A stretch of DNA of 64,000 nt from Ustilago trichophora. Taxonomy: Eukaryota > Basidiomycota > Ustilaginomycetes > Ustilaginales > Ustilaginaceae. Numbering within the stretch: position 1 is the stretch's first letter; every line of letters starts with the position of its first letter. A program made the translations under genes and the position numbers. The notes under the pieces are model-generated. The model was given only the letters and a program-made list of their open reading frames with translations, had not been told where the DNA came from and did no database searches. The stretch spans positions 124,001 through 188,000 of the forward strand of contig OOIN01000031.1 in assembly GCA_900323505.1 (NCBI GenBank), in the 5' to 3' direction. This document shows positions 23,801 through 32,604 of the stretch, piece after piece.

Positions 23801-23939
23801 TCGTCGCGATCACTCTGAAAGCTACTCTACTTCACCACTACCGCGTCGAGACGGAAAGCACGCCCACTTGGACTTCCTGGGCCCACCCACGCACAGAATT
23901 TTTCTCTCGAGTGAGCTGGAAGAAGCGGCTGGCCACACG

Positions 23940-25328
23940 ATGCAGACCGACTTCAAGGTACTCCCTTCGATCCCTTCGCAAGCGTCAAACTCAGCCAGCA
24001 GTACAGCTGTACACATTGAAGTACGCTTGCGATCCATCTCAACAGCGAGCGATGACGACGTTCGAGCGCATGCAACATCCTTTCTCACCTCGAACTTTGC
24101 GGCATTACAAGGCGAAAGCGAGATCACAGACTGGTCCGCTTCGCCGTTCCTCACAACCCATGTCGACAGGATACGAATCGCCGAGGCCGCAGTAACAACA
24201 CCATCAGCAGCACCAGCATCAGCATCAATCCCCATCGCACAGGCCAAGCTGCAAGTGCACGTATACCAACCTTCATCCACCGACATTGTTGACGAGTTCT
24301 CCGCCGCAGACCCAAACGCCGACGAAGGCGACGAGACTACAGCAGCGAGTGTCGCCGAGCTTCCCAACCGAAGCTTGGACGGAGTGTGGGATAGTTTGGT
24401 ATATGAAGACGACATCAAGCCCAAACTCCTCAACTACATTTACACAACGTTGCTCTTCTCGGATGCCAATGTCAACTTCAACCTGGTCTCATGGAACCGC
24501 GTCGTGCTGCTGCATGGTCCTCCTGGAACGGGCAAGACAAGTCTGTGCAAGGCTCTTGCCCAGAAACTCGCCATCCGACTCTCGCATCGATACTCGCATG
24601 GTAAGTTAGTCGAGATCAACAGCCACTCGTTGTTCTCCAAATGGTTCTCGGAATCGGGAAAGCTCGTTCAGCGCCTATTTAGCATGATCACCGAGATGGT
24701 CGAGGACGAAGATGCCTTTGTCGTGGTGCTCATTGACGAGGTGGAATCTCTGACTGCTGCACGAAGTGCTGCTGCGTCGGGTACCGAGCCCACCGACTCG
24801 ATCCGCGTGGTAAATGCCCTCTTGACGCAGCTGGACAAGCTCAAGCATCGCAAAAACGTCCTCATCATGACCACCTCCAACATCACCGACTCCATCGATA
24901 CCGCCTTTATCGACCGTGCCGACATCAAACAGTACGTCGGCCTCCCACCTCCCAAAGCGATCTACTGGATCCTAGAGAGCTGCCTTTGCGAGCTCATCCG
25001 TGTCGGACTCATCGCCCCCCTCGAACTGCCGAACTACGATCAAGCTATCGAAATCCACCATCAAATCCACGCAGGGCAACAGCAAGTGACGCAGGCCAGC
25101 ATGGCAGGATACAAGCTGCTTAATATTGCACACAATTGTAAAGGGTTGTCCGGAAGGTCGCTGCGAAGGCTTCCGGTGCTAGCGCACGCACATCACATTG
25201 GAATGGCACAGGCACCCATCGACTGCGATCTGTGGTTGGAGGCCATGACAAAGGCGCTAAAGGAGACGCAGACGGAAGGAAAGGATGCCAGAGATGGCTA
25301 TGCTGGCTTTGACACCACCGAGCTTTGA
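23940..25328 (+). CDS. pch2: Pch2/TRIP13 AAA+ ATPase
   Basis: Pch2/TRIP13 remodels HORMA-domain proteins (Hop1, Mad2) using ATP and acts in the meiotic checkpoint, crossover control and spindle checkpoint. The frame also opens earlier at 23772, but the Met at 23940 is preferred: the next 30 residues (DFKVLPSIPS, then VHIEVRLRS) match the start of TRIP13 homologues, and the 462-residue product is close to the usual size (human 432). Visible motifs: NRVVLLHGPPGTGKTSLCKALAQ with Walker A at 193-200, the family block EINSHSLFSKWFSESGKLV, Walker B LIDE with the catalytic Glu at 267, sensor segment TTSNIT, and the IDRADIKQYVGLP block. An Ala-rich insertion and an acidic insertion interrupt the N-terminal domain. 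No intron is needed. The assignment is firm; the start is likely but not proven. Confidence 0.93.
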   Translation: MQTDFKVLPSIPSQASNSASSTAVHIEVRLRSISTASDDDVRAHATSFLTSNFAALQGESEITDWSASPFLTTHVDRIRIAEAAVTTPSAAPASASIPIAQAKLQVHVYQPSSTDIVDEFSAADPNADEGDETTAASVAELPNRSLDGVWDSLVYEDDIKPKLLNYIYTTLLFSDANVNFNLVSWNRVVLLHGPPGTGKTSLCKALAQKLAIRLSHRYSHGKLVEINSHSLFSKWFSESGKLVQRLFSMITEMVEDEDAFVVVLIDEVESLTAARSAAASGTEPTDSIRVVNALLTQLDKLKHRKNVLIMTTSNITDSIDTAFIDRADIKQYVGLPPPKAIYWILESCLCELIRVGLIAPLELPNYDQAIEIHHQIHAGQQQVTQASMAGYKLLNIAHNCKGLSGRSLRRLPVLAHAHHIGMAQAPIDCDLWLEAMTKALKETQTEGKDARDGYAGFDTTEL

Positions 25329-26095
25329 TTCCTCTCGTCGCCTCTTTTACAGTTGCACTCATTACAGATTCATAACTAACTCACCCCGTTGTACTTGTAA
25401 GCTTCCCGAATCAATCACGACCTAGAGCCTTCCTAGTGGGGCAGACGGCTTCACATCCTGTCGGCGGGAAAAGACTGTTTCGCCTGATTCACTTCCAGTC
25501 CTTCCTTCAACTTTTGAGAATCAAAGAGGCTGAGCAATGAACGAGGGCGAGGTATGGGTCCTTGTCGTCTGCTTTGGATGAATCAAGGAATCAAGCGGAG
25601 GAAGGATTTCTGGCAGTCTCTGTAAAAATTCCGCCTCCGGAAAAAACAAAAGTTTAAATGAAATACGGACACAAAAAAGCCGGTTTCAGGCACAGCCAGC
25701 CGCCCAGCAGCAATCAGTTGTGCTTTGCACCGTTGTGGAGGCTTGAGCGCGTGAAAGGGTGTCACAGCGTCGCTGCTCACTTTTGATGTCGTACAGAGCT
25801 GCATATACAAAAACCCTTGTGGCGACCTGACAGGGCTTCTCGTTTGACGATCATCAACATCACATCCCTCCTCTCTACATCGGACCATCCCTCCTTCACA
25901 CAGCTTCTAGATTGTCCTTTAGACTTCTCCAAAATTCCCGCTTGGATCACACAAGAATCTGCCTATACAAGCCGGTGCGCATAGAGCCCTTTTAGATACG
26001 CATACATCTTCCTCTCGTAGACTCAAAGAAAGATTAGCCCTCCAAGACGGATCCTCCTCAAAGGCACGTAGATCCAGCTTCATCTTCATAAAAAA
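25329..26095. other. Intergenic region (pch2 / hydrolase)
   Basis: About 770 bases holding the pch2 3' flank and the promoter and leader of the hydrolase gene. Sequence before the hydrolase ATG is C/T-rich (25850-26090) and ends in an A-rich AAAAAA just before the start codon, a favourable fungal start context. No gene is seen. Confidence 0.6.
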
Positions 26096-27175
26096 ATGGC
26101 AACGGAAGCCCTTCTACCTTTTGGCGCAGCCTACACCGGCGCGACCCAAGCATCTCTCGACTCTGCCAAAGCCTCTGCTGGAGCCGAGTATTTCCCTACG
26201 GTTTTCAACCCTGCCACTGTCCACTCGAAAGGCCGTGCCGTTGTTGCTAAAGGCCGAGCCTCCCTCACGAAAGGCTCTGAGACAAAAGAAGGTTTCAAGC
26301 TGTACTACGAGGTTCACGGAAATGGCCCCGTCAAAGTGGTATTTGTGATGGGACTCAACAATTCATGCTTTGGCTGGTTGCCTCAGGTCGAACATCTTGC
26401 TCGAGACCCTCAGTATTCTTGCCTCGTCTTTGACAATAGGGGAGTCAGTAACTCTGAAACCCCCACTGGATGGTACAAGACCTCGGATATGGCTCAGGAT
26501 ACCTTTGATCTTTTGGAGCATCTGGGATGGATCAAGCAGGGAGCAAAACGAAGTGTTCATGTTGCAGGAGTGTCGATGGGAGGGATGATTGGGTTGGAGA
26601 TGGCTAGACAGAGACCAGAACTTTTGGCTTCTTTGACGCTGATCTCGACTGCACCTGGACGACGATTCCGTACCCCCACATATGGAGTTACCTCGCTTGC
26701 CCGCGTCCTCGGCGGCCGAACCCTCGGCTTCGACTCGGAACAGTACCGCCTCAATCGACTCATCACCACCCTCTTCCCCACAACCTGGCTCTCTCAACCT
26801 TCTTCCAAAGCTCGCTCGCAAACCAACCAAGAAGCTCTCTACGAAATGTTCAAGTGGCGCTACGCTTTCACTACGCGTCAAAACATCCACGGAGCCATAA
26901 GCCAGATGAAAGCCGCCCTCACCCACAATATTCCCGATGCAGACTTGGACCGCATCAACAGATCCGTCCCCAAAATTTGCATCCTCACCGGTGACACCGA
27001 CTTTCTGGTCGACCCGAGAAACTCGGATTATCTCAAGAATAAGTTGACCACCGCAGAGTTTCACAAGTTCAAAGACGCTGGTCATGCGTTGGGCAATCAG
27101 ATCGCGGAGAAGGTTAATCAGATTTTGGAGAAGGTCATTGCCGAGGGGGTCAAAGCGGTAGAGAAGGGTGCGTAG
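26096..27175 (+). CDS. Alpha/beta-hydrolase fold protein
   Basis: An intact 359-residue frame. It has the single-domain alpha/beta-hydrolase plan: an oxyanion-hole strand (VVFVMGLNNS, about 80-90), the CLVFDNRGVSNS segment (109-120), the nucleophile elbow GVSMGG with Ser160, a candidate acid in TGDTDFLVDP (Asp302), and the catalytic His in DAGHAL (His330). The triad is therefore complete and the enzyme should be active, but substrate cannot be inferred; relatives include esterases, epoxide hydrolases and other carbon-bond hydrolases. The first 60 residues are a basic, Ala/Ser-rich extension without a clear hydrophobic signal; mitochondrial targeting is possible but weak. It is convergent with the TRIC-like gene (178 bases between stops). 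Confidence 0.9.
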   Translation: MATEALLPFGAAYTGATQASLDSAKASAGAEYFPTVFNPATVHSKGRAVVAKGRASLTKGSETKEGFKLYYEVHGNGPVKVVFVMGLNNSCFGWLPQVEHLARDPQYSCLVFDNRGVSNSETPTGWYKTSDMAQDTFDLLEHLGWIKQGAKRSVHVAGVSMGGMIGLEMARQRPELLASLTLISTAPGRRFRTPTYGVTSLARVLGGRTLGFDSEQYRLNRLITTLFPTTWLSQPSSKARSQTNQEALYEMFKWRYAFTTRQNIHGAISQMKAALTHNIPDADLDRINRSVPKICILTGDTDFLVDPRNSDYLKNKLTTAEFHKFKDAGHALGNQIAEKVNQILEKVIAEGVKAVEKGA

Positions 27176-27353
27176 AGGCTGTTTTTCGTGATAAGAGATA
27201 CAGGATCGTATACATGGATCGTTTACAGGATGAGTAATTGCATTTCTTCCCTTCTTTCTAAACCACGGCCGATTCTGATTTCCTTTGCAGACTGTATGAT
27301 TTGAATGGCTGTCACATGGCCGTTTACTTGCGAACGTTGTAAAGGGAGACACT

Positions 27354-28307
27354 CTAGGCCTTCTTTGTAGCGACATTGCGAACGGCCTTGTTGCTCGCGA
27401 TAGGTCTCGCCGGCTGCACCGGTCTCGGCTGTGGCATGAGCACATGCAACCAAATGGCCCTGAGGAAAAAGCACGAACCTATCACCAACGAAATCACGGC
27501 TTTACCTCCATCCTGGCTCAATAGACCTACCGGTTTCGAGTGAATGTAAGCGAGCGCAGGGCCATAGGCTGGATGGCTGAGGGTAAGCACTCCAAACACG
27601 GCACTTGCCAATGCGGGCGCGAGGATATCGGTAAACTCGACGAGCGATTTGGCCTTGAGGAAAGGAGGTGTACCAAAACTCCATCCGAGCGGATCAAACA
27701 CATTGAGCGTAAACGCGCTGATTCCACCTCCACAGGCCGAGATGGTTCCAATAATGACTTGTAACAACAAGCTTTGCCTCACTGCAGGATTTGCGTGGTT
27801 GAGAACCATGTTGATGCCGCCATACGTCGCAGCTGTTCGGGTGGCACCATCTAAAACGGGCAACCAGAGATCCAACAACTTTGCCGAAGGTGCACCACCC
27901 AAGATTCCAATCAGAACAGAGACAGAGAGGTAGACGGAGAGATAGTTGATCCAAGGCCAGACGGTGAGTAGCTGACCGGGGATTTGGCAGAGAACGTAGT
28001 TGGCGATGAATCCTCCGCCCCAAGCCATGACGAGGAATCCAGCTGCATCACGAAGCGGAGAGACGTCAAGGTCGGTGGCGGAATGTTTGTTCTCGGCTCG
28101 ACGACGCGCGCGAAATCCGGCGCAGATTGTACGATAGGCGATGGCTACGCGAAGAGCGTGCAGGGTCGTGGCGAGGGGGAAGGGGTAGAGGGTTGGATGA
28201 ACCGGTTGGGCTAGACGCGCGTTGATGCTGGCCAATGGGGCCAGGGCTGAAGCTAACATCTCGTTGATAACCACTATCTTGAGGGGCGGTGGTGATGATG
28301 GTGACAA
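27354..28307 (-). CDS. TRIC-like (TMEM38-type) trimeric intracellular cation channel
   Basis: A 317-residue hydrophobic protein with about six to seven membrane segments. Two glycine-rich features match the internally duplicated TRIC channel plan: AWGGGFIANYVLCQIPGQLL (about residues 114-133) and VIIGTISACGGGISAF (about 204-219), each followed by a membrane helix. TRIC channels are monovalent cation (K+) channels of endoplasmic-reticulum-type membranes that balance charge during calcium release. The Lys/Arg-rich C-terminus (PARPIASNK...KKA) ends in a KKxA-like sequence compatible with ER retention. The segment around residues 60-90 is more polar than usual, and an alternative Met exists at residue 17. 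The family call rests on pattern recognition and should be confirmed by a profile search. Confidence 0.65.
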   Translation of the reverse strand: MSPSSPPPLKIVVINEMLASALAPLASINARLAQPVHPTLYPFPLATTLHALRVAIAYRTICAGFRARRRAENKHSATDLDVSPLRDAAGFLVMAWGGGFIANYVLCQIPGQLLTVWPWINYLSVYLSVSVLIGILGGAPSAKLLDLWLPVLDGATRTAATYGGINMVLNHANPAVRQSLLLQVIIGTISACGGGISAFTLNVFDPLGWSFGTPPFLKAKSLVEFTDILAPALASAVFGVLTLSHPAYGPALAYIHSKPVGLLSQDGGKAVISLVIGSCFFLRAIWLHVLMPQPRPVQPARPIASNKAVRNVATKKA

Positions 28308-28670
28308 GGGGAGAGGGAAAAGGAAAGAAAGTGCGGATCAAGAAGACGAGCACAGGGTCAGAATGCGAATACAGTAATGCGGATCCTGTCACCGGATATC
28401 ACGCACCACGCACTCGATCTTGGTCTCACGTGTGTGTGTGTTTGTGTTTGTGTTTGTGTGGGGAACACCGCGGATTGCTGCCACAAATTTGGTTTGGATT
28501 GTTGTGCATTGACCAGCTCGCGCGGTAGAACTTTAATCCCTGCATAACACGAAGAACTGGCTGAGTCGCTTCCACCATTCCTCTCTGACATCCATGCAAC
28601 AGCTTATTCCGGATTTGCGACTCTCGCACTCCCAGCGATACCTCATTCGAGCATATACTATCTGGCTAGA
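28308..28670. other. Divergent promoter region (TRIC-like / alkyltransferase-like)
   Basis: About 360 bases shared by two divergently transcribed genes. It includes a TACAGTA site at 28373 and a GT-rich TTTGTG repeat near 28431-28460. No gene is seen. Confidence 0.6.
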
Positions 28671-29300
28671 ATGCCGCAGGTCAATCCCGAGATCTTTCAT
28701 GGTAAGCCTCACACGTCCACAATCTCTCCACATTCTTCTTCGAATACACTCACTTTCTTCCTTCGTATACACCTCCTTTACCCGGCAGCAAAAGTCTACG
28801 ACATCACCCGCCTCATTCCTCACGGTCGCGTCACATCCTATGGCCACATTGCCCGCCTTACCGGCCATCCTTCTCACTCTCGTCTGGTCGGTTCAGCCCT
28901 AAAATTCCTCCAAGACCCCAGCGTACCCTGGCATCGCGTAATCTCATCCTCCGGAGCCATCGCCGACCGCGGAGACCGCGGGGAAGCAGCCACTCGTCAA
29001 GCACAACGACTTCAAGATGAAGGTGTAACCATCATTCACGGTCGTGGTCAAGGCGTCACAATCGACTTTGGTCACGCAAATCCAAACGCAAAATTCCGCG
29101 TTAGCATGGCCACTTTTGGTTGGTTTCCCGATCATGTACACTTACAAGGTTACGATGACCAAGAGCAGGTGCCAGCCGAAGAGGTAGATGCAGACGAACA
29201 GAGATTGGACAGAATAAAGAGCGAAGATGTCGAGGAAGATCTCAGTTCGGATCTGACCGAGCTTTCCGATGACCAAGTCTCGATCAAGTCTGAAGAATAG
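28671..29300 (+). CDS. atl1: Alkyltransferase-like protein (Atl1 type) with one intron
   Basis: The reading frame is open across 28671-29300, but residues 12-39 of the unspliced frame match nothing, while a GTAAGC donor at 28702 and an ACCCGGCAG acceptor ending at 28788 join exon 1 (28671-28701) to exon 2 so that FHAKVYDITRLIPHGRVTSY results, which fits the start of the family well. The spliced product is 180 residues. Atl proteins resemble O6-methylguanine-DNA methyltransferase: they bind O6-alkylguanine and hand it to nucleotide excision repair, without alkyl transfer. The alkyl-acceptor Cys of the PCHRV motif is Trp here (PWHRV, Trp58, codon at 28929-28931), as in fission yeast Atl1; the DNA-flipping Arg is present (Arg42, HSRLVG). 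An acidic C-terminal tail of about 45 residues with two IKSE motifs is an extension beyond the usual 108-residue size. Confidence 0.9.
   Translation: MPQVNPEIFHGKPHTSTISPHSSSNTLTFFLRIHLLYPAAKVYDITRLIPHGRVTSYGHIARLTGHPSHSRLVGSALKFLQDPSVPWHRVISSSGAIADRGDRGEAATRQAQRLQDEGVTIIHGRGQGVTIDFGHANPNAKFRVSMATFGWFPDHVHLQGYDDQEQVPAEEVDADEQRLDRIKSEDVEEDLSSDLTELSDDQVSIKSEE
28702..28788 (+). other. Predicted 87-nt intron of the alkyltransferase-like gene
   Basis: The donor is GTAAGC and the acceptor CGGCAG; the interior is pyrimidine-rich. Its length is a multiple of three and it has no in-frame stop, so an unspliced frame reads through. Removal restores a family-consistent N-terminus (KVYDI directly after residue 11). 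Confidence 0.85.
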
Positions 29301-29499
29301 GTCCCTGTTCTCGAAACAAAGCCATAAAAGTATACCCGCCGCACATGCCGGCATGCACATCCTACTATGCTCTCTCTCACACACACAGTTTTACTCGGTC
29401 TGTGCTCTCTCGCGAGACAATGTGATGCTATCAATGAATTACAAAAAAGATCAGATTGATCATATTGACACAAAAACAGATGGAAGCGACTCGGATTCA
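29301..29499. other. Convergent spacer (alkyltransferase-like / SPT16)
   Basis: About 200 bases of shared 3' flank with a CTCTCACACACACA run near 29370; no gene seen. Confidence 0.55.
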
Positions 29500-32400
29500 T
29501 CAGCGACGCTTGCCCTTGCTCTTCTTGCCACCATCGTCTTCGTCATCCGATCCACCCTGCTGGCGTCGCTTCTTCTCATCAGCACGTGCGGCCTTCCTCT
29601 CCAACTCGTCCCAATCCTCACCTTCATCGCTCTCGTCCTCAAACCCTTCCGAGCCGCTCTCGTCCTCCGCCGAGTCGCCAAAGTCGCTACCGGAATCCGA
29701 CTCCTCATCCGTCTCCTCCTGCCCATCATCCATGTCACTTCCGAACTCGGACCCAGACTCGCTCTCGTCCGATCCCTCGTCATCCGATCCAGACTGCAGG
29801 AAGCCCCAACCACCTTCGACGAAAAAGTCGTAGGGATCTTCGTTGACGGTCTTCATAATCGCACCCCAGTTGAGATTGACGGCACCTTCCGTAACACAAA
29901 TGTCGACCGAGTCGAGCCACTGCTTGACGTCGTCTAGCGATGTGGTCGGGATGGATGTGATGTGCATCGGTGCACGCGAGAAATCGGAAAAGACAAAGAC
30001 CATATCGAACGATTGTAGACCGAATTGGACACGTTCGAGATGCACAATCTCGACGTCGGTCAGGGTGATGACCAGGAAAGGCGGGTCGGTGAGGTGCACC
30101 AAGCAGTCGGTGGTTGGCTGCAATAGCACATTGGTTCGGAACGGCACACCGCTGAATCCAAGCTCGCGGTAAGGCACATCTACGCTGACTCGTCCCTCGG
30201 ATGCCTCGGCAATACGCTCGGCAAACACCTTGAACTCTTTGTTGAGCTGCGACCTACGTCGACGCTCCTCCTGCTCGAGCTCAATCTCGTCCTCGTCGCC
30301 CGAACGGTACTTGCGCTTGCGGTTTCCAGTCTCGTCAAACTGCACATCGGATGCCTCGCGGTAGAATTGGATGTCCTTGGCCTTTCGCTTGCCAATCATG
30401 ATGGGCGACTTGAGATGCACGTGGACAATGACGATCAACTCCTTGTCACATGGCTGGAAGAAGAGGTGCTTCATATTCGAGAAAAGCAGGTCGATCTTCT
30501 GGTCGGGTCGAAGCGGCGATGAGAAGCGCAAACCATTCTGGTGGATGGTGAGGTCTCCGGGTACACGCTTGCCTTCCATGGCAGGTCGAGGGAAGACCTC
30601 GGGAAGGGTGTATGTGCGCGACTTGGAAAGGATGAGCTTGTCTTGCTCGACAACGTCGGCGAGCTCCTTCTCCTCTGCTTCGCGCTTGGTGGCCGACTTT
30701 CGCAGCTCAGTGATCTCGCGGTAGAGCTCGGTGAAGCGCTGCGAGTCGGTGGAGCGGTAGCTCATGCTTCGCACGAAGGTCGCGTCGGGATCGTCGAAAG
30801 GCACGTCTTCCTTCTTGCCTGCAATCTGACCGGGGGTGACAAAGTTAAGACGCAAGTATGTGTACTCTCCCTCGTCGCTTTTGCTGATGTTTTTGAGCGT
30901 GTTGACGTGGAACGGCACCGCATAGCCATAGATGGGCAAGATGATCGACTGGGCACGGTGATCCACCATGATCTTGAGATCGGCCACTTTTGTTGGGAGC
31001 AGGTTTTCTCGCTTGTAACTCTCAAACTTCTTGAACACCTTTTCGTTGGAAGCGTTCCCTTCGCCATCCTCGCCAGCGAAGCGGGCCAGACCGTCCTCCT
31101 GCTTCTGCTTGGCAAGTTCCTTTTGGTGTGACTTCATCTTTTCAGCTGCTGTGTCGTCGAGCGCTGCACCTCGATTCTTGTTTCTGAGCACCTTTCCACC
31201 CGGGGTCACTTTGCCATCGGCCTTGACAGGGCTCCTGCGGTCCTCAACCTCCTCCTCCTCTTCGTCGTCCTTGAAGAAGAACGCCATGTCGTTAGTGCCG
31301 CGGACACGGTCGGTGAGGAATGTTGCGGCGCCGTCCTCGTTGATGCGAAGAGTGTCGATGAGAAGAAGCGAGTACACCTCACCCTTGTGGTTGGGATCAT
31401 CCAGGTCCTGGAAGCCTACCGAGAGGTTGATGACCATGTCACGCTTGAGTGTGCGGTTGTTCTTGCCCGAGAGTACATAGGCGCTGTCACGGAACTCGAG
31501 ACCGATGCCGAAACCGATGTTCTTGACAAACGACTGGACAAGCTTGTCATCCTTGGCGCGAACGATCTCGACGGCCTTGGCGTAGATGTCCTTGCATGTG
31601 GCACCGGCACGGAGATGCTTGTCGGCGAGCTCGGTTTGAAGTTCGTGCAGGAAGGCGTACATTTTTTGCTGGCTGTTATGTGGGTCGATGAGGTAGGTCC
31701 TGCCAATGTTGGAGCAGTAGTTGCGGTACTTGATACCCATGCTGGCGATAACGACACCTCCGTTACCATCGGCACCTTGAAGACGCTTGGCTGTGGAGAC
31801 GGCCGAAGTCTTGAGATCGTATTCGCCACCGGACTGAACGATGGGGGTGTAGCACCAGTCGGCGAGGGAGAGGTCGGCACCTTCAAGGCCCTTGACCTTC
31901 TTCCACATCTTGTTGTCGTCGAGTCTGCCCTCGATACGCTCCGAGAGCTGCTCGTGTGTGACTTTTCGGCCTTCATCGAGGATGGTGGACATTTCGTTTT
32001 CAAAGTAGCCCGACATGACGGCGGAGCTCATTCTTGAGGCGTACTTGATGGCTTTGATCTCTTCTTCGTCCTTGGCTGCCCAGACGGCGCTGAGGGAGGC
32101 ACTGACATCGATCATCTTGAAATCCTTGCTGTTCTGTGCCTTTTCAAAGACAGATTGCCACTCGTCGGCGAACTTGCCGACAGGCTTGTCCTTGGGCAAG
32201 CAGCCAACTTTGCTTCCTTCCGCTTCGATCTTGGCGATGAGGTCATCCCAGATGGCACGATTGCTGGCTTCGTCCTTGGATCGTTTGAGAATGTTGATGT
32301 CGAAAGAAGCGTTGCCCTTCTTGAGAGCTTCAAGGTGGACAGCTTTGGATGCGCTGGTGACAAACGTCACGGCCTTCTTTGAAAAGAGGATGACGGTGGA

Positions 32401-32604
32401 AGGGAACTCGTAGCCAAGAAGCCATGAGTGGATGGCGGTGGTTTTGGAGTAGATCAAGTCGTCGTTCTGACCGCCCATGACGACAAGGAGCGAGTCGACA
32501 TCGGCGAGCTGGTCAAAGTCTGCACCGCCGTCCTTCCAGGCGGAGAGAAGCTTGTTAACCCTGCGCTGAAAAGCGCCGGCGTCGATCTGGATCTGTTCCG
32601 ACAT
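29500..32604 (-). CDS. spt16: FACT complex subunit Spt16
   Basis: Spt16 with Pob3 forms FACT, the histone chaperone that loosens and restores nucleosomes during transcription and replication. The 1034-residue length matches the family (about 1035-1047). The N-terminal half is the inactive aminopeptidase (M24)-like domain, from FQRRVNKLLSAWKDGG through residues of about 450 (SVGFQDL, LLIDTLRINEDG). A charged linker with SPVKADGK leads to the dimerisation and tandem PH (Rtt106-like) middle domains, recognisable in YGYAVPFHVNTLKNISKSDE, FSNMKHLFFQPCDKELIVIVHVHLK, PYRELGFSGVPF and NWGAIMKTVNEDPYDFF. The last 95 residues (about 940-1034) are the expected acidic Asp/Glu/Ser tail with a Lys/Arg-rich end. 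No intron is needed and the start is well placed. It is divergent from atg8. Confidence 0.98.
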   Translation of the reverse strand: MSEQIQIDAGAFQRRVNKLLSAWKDGGADFDQLADVDSLLVVMGGQNDDLIYSKTTAIHSWLLGYEFPSTVILFSKKAVTFVTSASKAVHLEALKKGNASFDINILKRSKDEASNRAIWDDLIAKIEAEGSKVGCLPKDKPVGKFADEWQSVFEKAQNSKDFKMIDVSASLSAVWAAKDEEEIKAIKYASRMSSAVMSGYFENEMSTILDEGRKVTHEQLSERIEGRLDDNKMWKKVKGLEGADLSLADWCYTPIVQSGGEYDLKTSAVSTAKRLQGADGNGGVVIASMGIKYRNYCSNIGRTYLIDPHNSQQKMYAFLHELQTELADKHLRAGATCKDIYAKAVEIVRAKDDKLVQSFVKNIGFGIGLEFRDSAYVLSGKNNRTLKRDMVINLSVGFQDLDDPNHKGEVYSLLLIDTLRINEDGAATFLTDRVRGTNDMAFFFKDDEEEEEVEDRRSPVKADGKVTPGGKVLRNKNRGAALDDTAAEKMKSHQKELAKQKQEDGLARFAGEDGEGNASNEKVFKKFESYKRENLLPTKVADLKIMVDHRAQSIILPIYGYAVPFHVNTLKNISKSDEGEYTYLRLNFVTPGQIAGKKEDVPFDDPDATFVRSMSYRSTDSQRFTELYREITELRKSATKREAEEKELADVVEQDKLILSKSRTYTLPEVFPRPAMEGKRVPGDLTIHQNGLRFSSPLRPDQKIDLLFSNMKHLFFQPCDKELIVIVHVHLKSPIMIGKRKAKDIQFYREASDVQFDETGNRKRKYRSGDEDEIELEQEERRRRSQLNKEFKVFAERIAEASEGRVSVDVPYRELGFSGVPFRTNVLLQPTTDCLVHLTDPPFLVITLTDVEIVHLERVQFGLQSFDMVFVFSDFSRAPMHITSIPTTSLDDVKQWLDSVDICVTEGAVNLNWGAIMKTVNEDPYDFFVEGGWGFLQSGSDDEGSDESESGSEFGSDMDDGQEETDEESDSGSDFGDSAEDESGSEGFEDESDEGEDWDELERKAARADEKKRRQQGGSDDEDDGGKKSKGKRR

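Larger units (their letters stand above)
12624..23939. other. 11.3-kb gene-free tract between divergent cyclin and PCH2 genes
   Basis: No open frame here has recognisable domains, coding-like composition or good length; the longest (16077-16733, 15287-15874) run through microsatellites. Composition is clearly less GC-rich than the flanking coding sequence. The first 4 kb is crowded with GA/GT/CA microsatellites (13029-13070, 13525-13550, 13951-13977, 14115-14146, 15223-15241, 15462-15486, 16126-16142). The rest is mixed-composition DNA with scattered TACTGTA and TTGACAC motifs, densest from 19.9 to 22.9 kb. No LTR, tRNA or rRNA gene was recognised. The tract may hold long promoters, untranslated exons or non-coding transcripts; none can be proven from sequence. 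Confidence 0.6.

Noticed and set aside
12624..23939. Firm call of a centromere
   Set aside because: The tract is ORF-free and long, but it is not AT-rich and carries no retroelement; sequence alone cannot support it, so it is kept as a hypothesis only.
29269..29937. Plus-strand open frame antisense to the SPT16 tail
   Set aside because: It mirrors the acidic-tail codons of SPT16 on the other strand.
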